DNA of 64,000 nt, from contig SADC01001204.1 of the NCBI GenBank assembly GCA_004194705.1, positions 1,054,001 to 1,118,000 of the forward strand. The letters run 5' to 3'. The DNA is from Ditylenchus dipsaci (taxonomy: Eukaryota > Nematoda > Chromadorea > Rhabditida > Anguinidae). The notes below the pieces were generated by a model, which was not told the origin of the DNA, made no database searches, and worked only from the letters and a program-made list of their open reading frames with translations. Both the position numbers and the translations under genes were made by a program. The number at the start of each line of letters is the position of its first letter. The stretch's first letter is position 1. Shown piece by piece: positions 46,195 to 58,286 of the stretch.

Positions 46195-46271
46195 TTTATT
46201 AATGACAAGTATTAAAGAAGAACTCTATTTCTTTTCATCAATTAGACAATGAACTTTCTTTAATTTTTGAT

Positions 46272-48941
46272 TTATTGGTTGACTTTCTGGCCCAAGAATT
46301 TGCCATCATTGCTCTCCACCCACTGGATCAACTTCTTGCACTTAGGCAGATTTTCCACATGCTTATCCCTGAATAAGAAAACATGGGTCTACAAAACAAT
46401 CGAGTGCAATTGTATGCGTTGCTCGCCATGCTGTTTTTTAAATAAACAGGGAGACCAAGGCATATTTTTGCACCCGATTGTTTAGTAAGACTGGAAGAGA
46501 TAGAAGAAAAAACGAACAAAGTAAGTTTAGAGTAATTACAAAAGTACTTAACTCATACACAAGTATACAGGGTCGTTTTTTCAAAACTGGACCATGTTTC
46601 AAATGAGAAACAGAAAAGAGAATAACACCAAACTACCTTTTTCTGCTTTTTAGGGTCCACCTGGCTCTAAAGGGTGCTCCAAAAAATCTGGAAAATTTTA
46701 AAAAATTTGTGTAGGTAGCCTCTCTTGCCCCACCAATTTTCCCACGAAAATCGATGACAATAGTTAAGCTAACTGGGAGCTACCCTAGGAGAAACACATT
46801 TATTTTTCTTCACTTGGGTGGTCATAGCGCTGTTAAATAATAACAGCAATATGAAATATCATAATCAACATTTTTAAAAAATCGCAGGTTTTTTTGGGAC
46901 ACCCTGTATATGTGTACGAGTATACCCACCGCCTTCTACAGAATTTCAAGAAATTTTAGTCTGGTAATTAAAACTTACAAATAGAGTTCAATTGCCTTTT
47001 TGAAATGCTCCAGAGCAATTTCACCACAACTTTCTTCGACTATTTCTACCATGCACAGCACGCTTTCTTGCATCATGCTATAAAAATACTAACAAGGGAA
47101 CCGTTTGAACTGTCCCCTGCAAAACAGCCATTTTCATTCTTGACATTTTTGCATGTTTTGCAATGCGCTAAAGACGAAAAACAGGCGCATAGCTAAATCT
47201 GGAATTAACCAAGAAAATTTTTTTGGATGACTTTGTACCCCAAGCTGATTTTCATAAGATTCTAATTCGTAAAAAATCAGCTGTGGCAACCTAGGCATCC
47301 AAAAAAATTTTGTGGTTAAACCAGCCTCAGCCAATTGAGTTGGCGAAATTTTCCTCAGTCTCAGCCATCAGCCAGGGCTGAATTTTTTACAATTAGCAAC
47401 ACCCTAAAAAGAAATTTAATCACTGAATATTTTTATTAACTAAACACTTCAAAATTGTCAGAAAAACAGTTTTAAATCAACAAAAAACGCCAAAAATTTG
47501 ATACAAAAACTTTTTCAGCCATCTGACTTCCAAAAATTTTCCTCACCCGTCAGCCTCAGCCGCCTGAGGTCTGGAGATTTTCCTCAGCCGGCTGATGACT
47601 GAGTTTAAACACAGCCGGCTGAAGTTAGCCGTCTGAAGATACCATCCTGGTCGCTTTACGCCTGTTTTTCGTCTTCAGCGCATCAAAAAAACATGAAAAA
47701 ATGTCAAGAGAGAATTTAAAAATGGAGGGTTTGCAGGATACAGTCTAAACCAGGGCTTTCATCTCAAATTTTAAAAATTAGACAAATTATTATAAAATCA
47801 TGTTTTGGGACCAGTCTTGGGGACAGCTCCGGCTCCAGCTCCGGCTCCGAGCCGGAGCGAATTTTTTGAAAGCTCGGAGCTAGAGCCGGAGCTGGAGCGA
47901 ATTTTTCAAAAGCTCGGAGCCGGAGCCAGAGCTGGAGCTGAAAATTATAAATCTCGGAGCTAGAGCCGGAGCTGAAAACTTTTTCGGAGCCGAGGCCAGA
48001 AACTAGGAAAATTTAATTTGAAATAGTTTAAATCTGGCATTTTATTGCGGCGCCAAGTAAATTGGTTCATTTTGCTAAACTAATGATTTGGCTTGTGGAT
48101 TATTGAACAATGAAATTGATTTGTGTTTTGGTTATTTTGATCTGCTTTTAAAGCATATTACCCCCAGGAGATGATCGAGAGACTGAGGAGCAAACCAGAA
48201 AAATAATATAATATAAAAAATAATATCTTATAAAAAAGAGCCAGAGCAGCTCCGGCTCCAGCTCCGGCTCGGAGCCCTAGCTGGAGCGAATTTTTTTGAA
48301 AGCTCAGAGCCGGAGCCGGAGCTGAATCGAATTTTTCGAAAGCTCGGTGCCGGAGCTGGAGCCTATTTTTCAAAATCTCGAAGCAGGAGCCGGAGCCGGA
48401 GCTGAAATTTAAAAATCTGGGAGCTGGAGCCGGAGCCGAAGCCGTAAATTAAGGATTCCCCAAGACTGTTTGGGACTAATAATCAAAATTATGAGTATTT
48501 ATGATATCTAAAATCAACTAAATTTTGGACTTAAAATCAGATAATTAAGAATTCCTTGCGTCTAAAATATTTCTTTTCTGATTAATCTGCCCAGATGGAA
48601 GCCGTGGTATAAACTGATACACGTTTGATAACACTTACGGGCAAAGATCCGTTGGCTGGTTGATCTCGGTGGTATTAGTAGATTCACAGTGCTCTAGCTG
48701 TGGCTTCAATCTTAATCATGAAAAATATAAATATTTCAATAAAAAACTCGTCTTACTCCATTAAACAGTGCTTCATATCCACGGTCATCTCGTGGCCAGT
48801 ATCGTCAGACACGATGTTGTCGCGGTTGTAGGACAACTTGCTGTTTGAAATATACTTGTTGGAGCGCCGAGGCACAGAGCTAGTGGCATGAAAGGTAAAA
48901 GCCAAAATGGCTAGGCACACAAAGGCGGTGAAGGAGTTCAT
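46272..48941 (-). CDS. Small secreted six-cysteine protein, paralogue A
   Basis: Minus-strand exons 48757-48941, 48639-48710, 46979-47077 and 46272-46368 join in phase (150 residues). It starts MNSFTAFVCLAILAFTFHAT, a signal peptide. The mature part has spaced single cysteines in DMKHCLM, LEHCEST, TDLCP, SVLCMVEIVEESCGEIA and LPKCKKLIQWVE, ending FLGQKVNQ. Exon layout and phases match paralogue B exactly. The C-x(8)-CGE-x-A helix resembles nematode DUF19-type domains, but I would not assign it on that alone. Function unknown. A tttcag acceptor ends two bases before the ATG, so the message is probably trans-spliced or has a 5' untranslated intron. Poly(A) candidate at 46195-46200 (minus strand). 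Confidence 0.75.
46566..46908. mobile_element. Mariner-type MITE, TACAGGGTCG / CCCTGTA
   Basis: Left tacagggtcgttttttcaaa, right tttttttgggacaccctgta, TA at each side. No transposase frame. It lies in the last intron of paralogue A. Confidence 0.7.
47820..48010. repeat. GGAGCC/GGAGCT array 1
   Basis: gctccggctccagctccggc inverts to gagccggagc, followed by three or four units of about 48 bases: gcgaattttttgaaagctcg plus ggagccggagct words. In intron 2 of paralogue A. Confidence 0.85.
48235..48455. repeat. GGAGCC/GGAGCT array 2
   Basis: Same order of blocks as 47820-48010 (cagctccggctccagctccg, then gcgaatttttttgaaagctc units), about 225 bases further on. The pair looks like a segmental duplication of the array. 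Confidence 0.85.
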
Positions 48942-49224
48942 TGCTGAAATTGACAATTTTTTATTTTTTGGAGAGGGTTAAGTTATGCGAAATATAATTG
49001 CGTAATTAGTTTGTATATTGATAAAGTACGGCTTGAGTATAGAATACACTCGGATACAGAAAATAAACTCATATTCGGGTTTCTCGACACTGATACTGAC
49101 ACTGTCCTAGAATGCAATCAAAAGTACAAATAAGTTAGAATAACCTGAGCAGCAACCTCAGAAACCTCAGCAGCAAATAAATGCGCTGAATACGAAAATC
49201 ATAGCTATCCCTGGGATCAACCAA

Positions 49225-49336
49225 AAAAATTTCGATTCTCGAAGGCCCGATCTCCCAAGCTAATTTTTTTTATTTTCCAAATAAACGAAAAAGTAAGCTT
49301 GGGAGACCAAGACATCCGAGAATCGAAATTTTCGTT
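49225..49336. repeat. Hairpin AAAATTTCGATTCTCG
   Basis: aaatttcgattctcgaaggc and atctcccaagcttaa on the left mirror aagcttgggagaccaag and ccgagaatcgaaattttcg on the right. Short fold-back unit in the region between paralogue A and the F-box-like gene. Non-coding. Confidence 0.75.
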
Positions 49337-49654
49337 GTCGTACACAGAGATGGCTATACGCATGATTTCCGCATTCCGCGTACGGGGTAACATTGTAAAT
49401 GATAAAAACATATAAAAAGTTTAAGGATTAATATTTACAGTTTGAGCAATTGCCTTCTTAGTTATCTATCAACTGTGACCATAACTAGAGATGGCAGATG
49501 GCCTATTTCGGGTCGGGACGAAAATTTAAAAAAAATTCGAAACAGGACGCCTGGACGGGACAGGGTCAAAAAGCTTTCCGGAACGGGGTCCGGGACGAAA
49601 AAATGGCCGAATTTGCGTCGCGCGGGACGTGACGTCCATACTTGCACGCTCGCC

Positions 49655-49935
49655 AAAAATAAAAAAAAGCGCCGGCGCTTTTTGATTCACACCGCCTGCG
49701 CCGGCTGCAGCGCCGGGTCACTAAAACTTTCGCCGCCGGCGCCGGCGCTTATCAGATGTCTTTTTTGGCCGGCGGCGCGCCGGCGCTGGTGCAGCGCCGG
49801 CGTCGGCTTATGTATAATAAGAGTAAAATTAAAATTTTGTTTCTAAACACGATTAGATTCACGATTAGATGAAGCACCGGCGCTCCAACTTGGCCACTTT
49901 TACCCAGCGGCGCGCCGGCGCTGCGTGCAAGTATG
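49655..49935. mobile_element. Inverted-repeat element, word GCGCCGGCGC
   Basis: acttgcacgc followed by agcgccggcgct and ctgcgccggctgcagcgccg on the left; cggcgcgccggcgctgcgtg and caagtatg on the right. The words are self-complementary. The core is AT-rich (tataataagagtaaaattaa). Confidence 0.7.
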
Positions 49936-49980
49936 GTGACGTCTTTTAGCTTGAATTTTCTAGCGGGACAGGACAGGTTG

Positions 49981-50120
49981 GTTAGAGATGCGCGCACTCA
50001 CTTACCTTAGACATGATTCCGAGCGAGACTCTTGATTAAAATTACATACAGTGGCTCTTTTTGCCAGCTCCAGTGACCAAAACGGTGTAGAATACATTAT
50101 ACAAGGTAATTTGCCTTGGT
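49981..50120. repeat. GC-rich hairpin module, half copy
   Basis: gttagagatgcgcgcactca and cttaccttagacatgattcc, then cttttt gccagctccagtgacca as in the copy at 51.9-52.1 kb. The opposite arm is absent, apparently cut by the junction with the GC-rich element on its left. Confidence 0.8.
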
Positions 50121-50284
50121 CCCCCAAGGCAAAAAGTCAAAATTTTGGTCAAAATTTATTTTTTTCAAAAAATCATTTTTTTATGTTGCAAAGTGTCACA
50201 AAATAACTTTTTTTTATCATTTTAAGCACATAAAAGTTACTTAGGAGTCATTTAAACATGATTTTTTAATAAGTGAAAAATGCG

Positions 50285-50415
50285 CAACCGCCCCCCCCCC
50301 TCAAGCTAAATAAGTTCCAAATAATGTTTTTCATGGGATTTGGAGTCGATATATAGTGTTTAGGAATACTTTTTAAAAAAGTTGATCCAAGGAGGGGGGG
50401 GGGGTAGTACACGTA
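50285..50415. repeat. Poly-C / poly-G inverted pair
   Basis: cgcaaccgcccccccccctc faces ggagggggggggggtagtac across about 100 bases, part of the poly-C class of elements. The rest of 50.42-51.57 kb shows no gene; caccagtctctattcgacac is repeated in tandem at 51.16-51.20 kb. Confidence 0.5.
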
Positions 50416-51575
50416 GAGTCGAAAATTGGTACTCCATAAAGAAGAGAACCGGAAAGGTTGTTTAAATACGAACTTCGTAAAAATAATAATTAAAAGCTAG
50501 ATAAATTTTAAAAAGAAAAAAAAGAAAAGCTGCAATTCCCTAACTAATTTCTTAGGTCTTTAAAAGCGGTGGGTAGGGCTTAAACAAACGCACTTATGGT
50601 TAGTAATTAAAATGTCATATTAGTAAGAAACATTTTCTGAATCAGCTAAACGCCAATTGCTTTTTCGGTGTGTTTAAGCAAGCTTGAAATGAACTTTGCT
50701 TTTTGCTGTGTGTTTAACAATCTTTTTATAATTTTGGTTGTAAGTGAATGAATAGTGTGAATAGTTTCATTCTGCTCTTAACACCACAAAGGCGAACTGT
50801 ACTTAATTGGTCTTAAGTTTTATGCTAACAATGTTGGCGCTAAAAAACGTCCGAAATTTTCACCCTGTGCCATTCAACTGGCAAATGTCTGCTAATAGAA
50901 CAGAAAATTGGGTCATTTCATTATAGTAACTACATCTCAGCCATTTCTAAATGCATTCTGTTTTAAAAAATGACTCAAATCCCTAAAAATTAAGAAAACT
51001 TAGAGTTTTATCAATTTAAAAAAAGTTTTAAAGGCGTATATCAACAATTAGATTTTTAAAAATAATTCTGTAACTAGGGTTTTGTAGATATTAGACTGCA
51101 CTACAACACAGAGCCAGGATTTTCGCTGTAGCGGTGAACACTGTATTTATTCTAATAGAGCACCAGTCTCTATTCGACACCAGTCTCTATTAGAGCACCA
51201 CCCCTTACGTTTCAAATTAGGGAAGTGAACCTAAATCTCTAAACTTATAGGGTTTTACAAGCATGAACACTATAATTGCCGATTAACACACAACACAAAT
51301 AAAAAAATATTGACATGGAATAACAACATTTTAAAAAAACAAATCACTCAAAACGATTTTTTTTTCTACGGCGACGCACGCTTCGATCCTTGAGCAAAAG
51401 ATCCTTGTAATGTCTCCGATCTTTTTCTTTTCTGTATCAATTGAACGAAAGCTGGGCGCAAATCTGTATTTATTCTGATAAACAGAGAAATAAGTTGGTT
51501 ATAGCAACCGCTTTTTGAAGGAACACACATAAAAAATTAAAGAAATCAACAAAATTTGATTCAAAAATTCGAAGA

Positions 51576-52285
51576 AATTTCGGTGCTACCGGAGTATACC
51601 CCCCCCCCCCCCCAAATGAATTTTTTTTTAAAGTATTTCCAAACACCCTATATCGACCTAAAATTGCCTCAGAAGCTCGAAAAAGGCATTATTTTTGTGT
51701 TCTAGTCAATAAAAAATTGAGTTTTGGGACCACCCAAATATACCTATTTTGACCATTTTGAAGGGATTTAGGGCCATATTAGGGTGGGAAAGGACCAAAA
51801 AAGGGCCAATTTAGTGTGGAAAGGAAGATGTTGAACATCTTTTTGTTGACTAGGGCCTACCGCATAAATAAACTCTGGTATGCATACATTTTTATGCATC
51901 CAGAGTCACTTTCGAGTGATTTGCGTCTAAGGTATGTGGGTGTGCGCATCTCAACCCCAAGCAACCCAGCGCCCCCGAAGGGGGCGCAGGGAGCTTGGTT
52001 GGTTAGAGATGCACGCACTCACTTACCTTAGACATAATTCCGAGAAGACTCTTGAACAAAAATGCATTTAGAGACTATTTTTGCCCAGCTCCAGTGACCA
52101 AAACATGCCAAAACAAATGGTCGAAATTTCAAAATGTCCAAAACTCAATTTTTTATTAAGCAGAACTTAAAAATAATGTCTTTTTTGAACTCCCGAGGCA
52201 ATTTTGGGTCGATATAGGGTGTTTAAAAACACTTTAAAAAAATTTCATTTGGGAGGAGGGTTTACTCCGGTAGGGTCGAAATTTC
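51576..52285. mobile_element. Poly-C/poly-G inverted-repeat element 3
   Basis: Left cggtgctaccggagtatacc plus a C run of fifteen or more, right tttactccggtagggtcgaa. Arms include aaatgaattttttt and cctatatcgacctaaaattg. The centre holds the GC-rich hairpin (51925-52033). Confidence 0.85.
51925..52033. repeat. GC-rich hairpin module, copy 3
   Basis: gtctaaggtatgtgggtgtg ... agcgcccccgaagggggcgc ... cgcactcacttaccttagac. Same orientation as copy 1. Confidence 0.9.
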
Positions 52286-52963
52286 TAACGACTTTTTCAA
52301 AAAATACGAGCTTAATTTTGCGACACCCCGTATACCGTTTGAAAGAGGTGATTCAGGGCTACAGGATAGTACTAACAAAAAAAGATGTCATCGTAGAATT
52401 AATAAAGATACGACATTTAAATCCATGCAGAGCTCATTTTACACCGGTTAGATCTTCATCTGCGCTGTAAAGTAGCTCAAAAATGTTGTTACAGGACTGA
52501 AAATCAATCAAATTTTGACCAGTTAAAGTGATGAAAACAATTTCTATCTTGTAAAAATTAACCAATTTTTTTTACAGCCAATAATCAAACATTCACGTTG
52601 ATGTTTCTGCTTATAATATATGAAATAATCATATTACGTTACTAGCTCTAAGGCACCAGTAGCAAAAGGGGTATTTTTACGCAATAAAAGGGCGTTTCAA
52701 AAAACAAATAATGCCATAACAAATGAATTGACAAAAGATTTTCCCCAAATAGTACCGCTTAGTCTCGAGAGGAAATTAAATGTAGGCAAAAATGGACAAA
52801 AACACTCTGACTTCGAAAGTTGGGATATAACGACGTTAATTATACACAAACCAATAATACAATCAAAAAAATCAACGATAAGATAGACTTTACATCCAGA
52901 GTTTTTAATTTTGAGCTTATTTGCAAGCTTGATTTATTGGTAATACTGTCAAAGTTAAATACA

Positions 52964-55900
52964 ATGAGCGCTGTCAGCAAGTTCTCCGACGATAATCTTC
53001 TGGATACTTTGCGCTTCCTTGACAGAAGAGAGCTTGAGCTTTTCAGTTGCCTTAATCGCAAATCTAACTTGTTGGTCAAAAGAAACTTTGCGCACTATCC
53101 ACTTCGGTTGCTGGGTATGTCTTTCAAATTTCGAAAATGGCACTATACAGTCAACTCTCCACATAATGGACACAACATTAAGCTGTTTTGTCCAGAATAA
53201 GTATAAAATGCCCTCATTATATATTGAATACTTAATATATTTATCTACAAAAAAATTATGGTAAGTTCTTTAAAATAGACACAAAATTTTTACTGTGAAC
53301 ATTTGACTGTGATAAAATGGAGAGGTAAAATTATCCACCCCTTCTAACTGGTGTAAAAAAAGTTCCCGATGGATTTTCAAAGCCTTGTATTTTATCAATG
53401 TTGGCATCATATCTTTTTGGTAAAACGGAATTTTGCAGCTAATTCTCGTAATTTTGCAGCTAATTCTCGTAATTTTGCAGCTAATTTTTGTTTTAATTTT
53501 TTTTCTTAAAATTTCTTAACTTTTTTCAAAGGTAATAACGCCATCATGTGGCCCTACGATTCTAGTTTCTAGTGACGTGTCATTTATTGCACCATCTCTG
53601 AAAAAAGTAGAGCAAAAAAATGAAAGTATGAACCAAAATATTTTTTATTTGCTCCATACTTTTACTTTTTTGCTCTACTTTTGTAAAGATAGTGCAATAA
53701 ATGACACGTCACTAGAGACTAGAAAAGTAGGGCTACATGATGGTGTTGTTGCCTTTAAAAAAAGTTAAAAAATTTTGATAGAAAAAAGGAAAAACATAAA
53801 TTTGCTGCAAAATTACGAGAATTTGCTGCGAAATTTCGTTTTACCCTATCTTTTTTCTTCTTTACCATTTTATAGCCCTGCATCTCCTCTTTCAAATTGC
53901 ATATTTAAAGGAGCATGGCTTCCTACGACTAAATCAATTGTTGATATTTCGAAGCCGAGGTTGAGCCTGAGCCGGACCTCTTCTGAGTGTTCTGGTCTCT
54001 AGTTTTGGATTTGCCGAGCCTCTGGTTAGGTATATGTATGTAATAGTGGTTTCATGACAGTTATCCTCTGAACTCAGTAGTCTTTAGTCTACTATGCTGT
54101 GGTCATTATAGTGACATCTCAGCAGATAGAATTTTTGGTCTGATCTCAACAGATTCAGATTCACTAGGAGATTTTGATATGAGCTCAGAATTATCCAAAA
54201 CTTTCGCCTTAGAATTGGCACACTGACAATTTTCATGTATTACAGCAAGAAATTCTTCTTCTGGCTTCTTTGCCTTACGCAAAGAGCATTCACCCCAAGT
54301 AACGCCCGAGACAGAGGCTCGGCAAATGCAAAAATAGAGTCCAGAACACTCCGAAAAGGTCCGGCCAAGGCTTCCAATTCCACTTCGGCTTCCAATCCGG
54401 CTGAAGGATGTGGGTTCATTTGAGTACTCATGCATTTCGCTGCACCAACAAATGCTGGGTTTGACGGAATCAAAGAATATTTGAAATAAAAAATGTTTGC
54501 TTTCAAAAAACAATTCGTTCCAGAACCATGGTGTAGGATTTTGTCCCCGGGAATTCAATATCAACAATTGATTTAGTCGTAGGAAGCCATGCTCCTTTAA
54601 GTTGGCTTCATTATTTTGGATAAGTCACTGTTTGGCTCCAAACTTGTGAGGTCGTTTTAGGAAGTTGACAAGCGTTTTGATCACTTTCAGTGATCATTAG
54701 AAAATCAATTAATGGACACCTCTCATGAACTTTCTAAGGTGGTCGTTTATCGGGGGTGTCCGTTTATCAAAGGTATCGGGTTTCCGCTTGTATTTTACGC
54801 TTTAACCTCTGTAAAATAAAATGCATATAACATAAAATAAACAGTGACACAAACAACAACTTGCAAAGAAAGAATTTACCAAAGATGCAAATTATGTAAG
54901 AAAAATGTCACAAAAAGCAAAAATGACAACAAATTTTTTTAATGGAAATTCGAAATTTTAGAAAATCACTGAAAGTTATGAAACATGTTGCAAAACATGT
55001 AAGGTGTCCATTTACCGAGTGTAATTTTATCGAACGAGATCACGCTTAGGGTGTCTGTTTATTAGGTGTGTCCGTCTATCAAAGTGTCTGTTTATTTGGG
55101 CTATACTTTAGTCGATTTTCTGGTAAACCAAACAAATTTTTCAAAGGTATCCGTTTATCGAGGCTCGACTGTATAAACAAAAAATTCACTCATGAAAAAT
55201 AGTTACGACCCTTCTTGCGTGAAAAGACACTAAAAATTGCTAACTCATTGGGGATGCTACCTGAATTAAGCAAATCTTGCCGATATTTTGTTTTTAATAG
55301 CTTGCACCCCTCCCCACTTTTAAGATGCCTAATTATTATTGATTTTTTAGATTCGCTGAAATTCCATCCTAATGACAAATGGAGTATCAAAGGGAAAGTC
55401 TGTGGGTGGTCTTACTCTGCCCCTAAACCTCGAAATTTTACTTGGGTAGAATTCGTTTGCAATCTACGGCCTTACTTGATGCAACCTTACATGCGATTCA
55501 GAGCCTGCACTTTCTTTATTTCATCCAACGATGAAGGCATAATTGCTTTTCTTGAGGCAATCAGACCCCTTGGACACCTCTGGACCGATCGCTCACTCAA
55601 GATTGAAATCGATTTGGATCCAAATTGTGGAGAACTAACAAAACACTACAAGATAGGGTTGTCTTCATACAACCACTTATTTCTCACTAACTTCTTGAGC
55701 AACTGTAAGAACTTTTTGATATCCATAGATGCGAACGATCGCGGTGAATGTAATTGGCCAGACCTTCCACTTGCCACTTCTGACCTCAAAAATTGCTCTT
55801 CTATTTATCTGAAACAGAACTGGTGCCTGAAAAGAGTCAAAATTTGCGAAATTCTGGATTACTTGTTTTTAGGGTATTAATTTTATTAAGTTTCACAATT

Positions 55901-56793
55901 TTTTGACCAAGTTATAGTCAACTTCTTTATTTTGGGTAGATAACATTTTTGATAGCATTATCTGGAAACAACCAAACCTGTTCACGAGCAGACCCTTTCC
56001 AAGCCTGAATTAAAAAAAATCACTTCGGGCCGGACCGGGCTGCTGAATTTAGTAGACCTCTGTAGACAGGTCAGGAAACCACCATTTTATGGCTTTATGC
56101 AAGTAGCGTCAAATATTTATTATAGAATCGTAATTAAATCAAAGTTTTAGCGAGTTTTTTTTAGATGAAAGTCCCAAGACTTGATGTGATTCTTAAATTC
56201 TCAAAAACTGTTTTATTTACTTTCTAGCAGAAATACTAAACAACCAAAAATACATAAATTTTGGAATCATTGTGTCGTCGATGGTTTAAATTTTTTCTTT
56301 CTTCCATATAGGTAAGTAAATGTCGAATTGTTATTCAAAAAAAATAGATATTAAAATACGGAAGACTATTTTTCGTTTAATCTTTGTGTTGAACACATTT
56401 ATAAATGTTTGAAATGACTTTTTTAGCACCGATAAATCTTGTAAAAGGCATTGTTGTTTGAAGCTTAGCAACAAACATGGAAAATATTGGCAAAGGAAAA
56501 TTGAAGAGCTTGTTGGAGCTTTGAAACAGGTGAAATATTTTTTGTATTATTTAATAAAAATATTATTATTTGCATAAGAAATAACTGATACTCTTGAAAA
56601 ATCCTTTACACCTAATGATATTTTTTAGCGTTTTATGCAGACCGCCACCTCAGTATTTTTTGATCTAACTTTGACATTTACGGAGGGTGAAGACTATGAA
56701 GTAGAAGAATTCGCTGTGCTGAATCGAAAAACAGACCAAAGACTACAAGTTTTTTCTGGTGTAGAAAATGTCTTGGCTACTGTTACTCTGTAA
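52964..56793 (+). CDS. F-box-like protein, nematode expanded family
   Basis: Exons 52964-53114, 55351-55873, 56228-56311, 56427-56529 and 56629-56793 join in phase (341 residues). The N-terminus reads FSDDNLLDTLRFLDRRELEL, then CLNRKSNLLVKRNF and YPLRLL, an F-box-like helical segment. Such segments bind SKP1 and bring targets to an SCF ubiquitin ligase. The rest (DLFWxxS-free, with FHPNDKWSIKGKVCGWS, LEAIRPLGHLWTD, KFWNHCVVDGL, WQRKIEELVGAL and a C-terminus RFMQTATSVFFDL) follows the layout of the large nematode F-box families as I recall them. Target unknown. No frameshift is needed. An in-frame upstream ATG at 52820 lacks domain character, so I chose 52964. Intron 1 (2.2 kb) is filled by inverted repeats. 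AATAAA is at 56835-56840. Confidence 0.65.
53418..53846. mobile_element. Inverted-repeat unit with TTTTGCAGCTAATTCTCG words
   Basis: Left taaaacggaattttgcagct with three copies of aattctcgtaattttgcag; right tgctgcaaaattacgagaat and aaatttcgttttacc. The inner arms (gtgacgtgtcatttattgca) mirror around 53.65 kb. A diverged relative lies at 17.15-17.40 kb. Confidence 0.8.
53905..54600. mobile_element. Inverted-repeat element TTAAAGGAGCATGGCTTCC
   Basis: The left end ttaaaggagcatggcttcct continues to acgactaaatcaattgttga and is matched exactly by the right end. The core carries gccgagcctctgg and cagaggctcggc with ggtctctag/ctccagaac words. No transposase. Just after it (54.60-54.71 kb) is a piece of repeat family X. 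Confidence 0.85.
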
Positions 56794-57241
56794 TATGAGT
56801 TTTTATTGCTTGTTTTCATGTACTTCTATCAAAAAATAAATGCTACCAATATATCTGTTTCAAACCGAAGAGAGTAATTTAGTTTTTTTGCTCTTTAGAA
56901 TTAGCAATACAGCTGTTATATTACAGTCGAGTCGCGATATGAGATACCCCCAATACAAGATATACCTCGATATAATATTCACATGGCACACATTTGGTTG
57001 GTTTTAGAAAAATTAAGGCTAACAGACACTCGATAGAAGTTACACCTAGGTCAGTCCGGATTAATAAATTGGCACTCGATTTAATATACAGCAAAGAAAA
57101 ACTTGCATTTTCGTTGCAAGAATAGTAGTGTTAACCGTTCAGGATGCAAGCAGAACACACGTTTAAGCATTTTCTTTGTAAATAATAAATATCGATGAAA
57201 AAGGTAATAGACTGTCGATACCTGTACTTCGATGATTGTAA

Positions 57242-57268
57242 AATTCCTGGTATATTATACCAGGAATT
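57242..57268. repeat. Small perfect hairpin attcctggtata
   Basis: attcctggtatattataccaggaat in two mirrored halves, within an otherwise unremarkable stretch. The open frames that overlap it on both strands show no domain. Confidence 0.6.
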
Positions 57269-57524
57269 GCATACTGATAACTCACAGTTATTGCGCTCTC
57301 GCGATAAAAGAGCGAAATTGTTCGTGTTGGTTGCTATATTTTTTTGTAAAATGTTTACACGAAAAAGAAAAAGTCGACCAAATTCCGCATTCACTCCTAC
57401 AGCAGCAAATATAGAAACATGAACAAAATATTTAATCAAACTTCACAAAAAGGTTGCTGGGGGAGTCGACGGTAATACGAGAAATTTTACAGTTTAATTT
57501 ATAACTCATGAACAGAGTGACCGC

Positions 57525-57605
57525 GCCGTCCTCCGGGCCCGTCCCGTCCCCGTCCCGTCCGGACGGTCTAGCAGTTGGCCCAACAAATCTGGACGGTCTA
57601 CTTTC
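57525..57605. repeat. GTCCCGTCC / GGACGG words
   Basis: ccgtcctccgggcccgtccc, cgtcccgtccggacgg and ggacggtct repeats. A related cgggacgg array lies at 49.53-49.63 kb, so this is another GC-rich word cluster. Confidence 0.5.
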
Positions 57606-57857
57606 TAGAACATGAACTGTTGTTTGATATTTGCAGCGGAAATATAGAAACCGGAAATTTTAAAATTTAAAACTAGGGTATGAATTTATCGAGATTTGAA
57701 AAGTAAGGATTGTCTTGCACCATTTATAAGCAGACACCTTGCTTAAATCAATCAAACTGGTTTGAAATAGTTGAATGAAATTTCAACAATATTTTAATCC
57801 AAAAGAGCTAGTCCAAAATTTAAAAAAATAGTTTTAAATGGTTTAAACTTTAAAGGT

Positions 57858-58123
57858 TACCGTATTTCCTGTAATTTCTCACGTCCCTCTAATTACTCAC
57901 CCCCCTAACTTCAAGAGGCCTGAAATTTCTGTTTTCTTTACTGCTTGCGCTGTGTAAAAAGTTCTTGGGAGGGATTTTAAAAATTCAATAGGCACTTTCT
58001 ACAGTGGTGGAGATCAAGAGCTCAATCATTATATGAAAACAGAAATTTCAGACCATTTGAAGTTTGAAAAAATTGCATGCCTCTAATTACTGCCCCGGGT
58101 GAGAAATTACAGGAAATACGGTA
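57858..58123. mobile_element. TACCGTATTT-family inverted-repeat element, copy 2
   Basis: Left taccgtatttcctgtaattt with ctcacgtccctctaattact, right ggtgagaaattacaggaaat and acggta. The words ctaattactcacccc repeat inside. Non-coding. Confidence 0.85.
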
Positions 58124-58286
58124 GTTGTTAACTATTAAAAACTATTTCAAATTGAAAATTCACAATGCCAAGTGAATTTCGTATGGTATATATGAAGAGA
58201 AGGATCAAGTTTTATTTTTTAATTATTGAGAATAAATATTAATTTTTTTTCATTAATTATCCAATGGAATTTATTTATTTCCTGAC

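Larger units (their letters stand above)
53146..55173. mobile_element. Possible CAGTCRA composite in F-box intron 1
   Basis: Left tacagtcaactctccacata with atggacac, right gtttatcgaggctcgactgta; the words tggacac and gtgtcc recur towards both ends (54.71, 55.06 kb). Ends match less well than in the short MITEs, so these may be two separate elements. Two fold-back units lie inside. Confidence 0.45.

Noticed and set aside
54106..54567. A 153-codon minus-strand protein
   Set aside because: It lies within the 53905-54600 inverted-repeat element, overlaps a competing frame, and shows no family motif.
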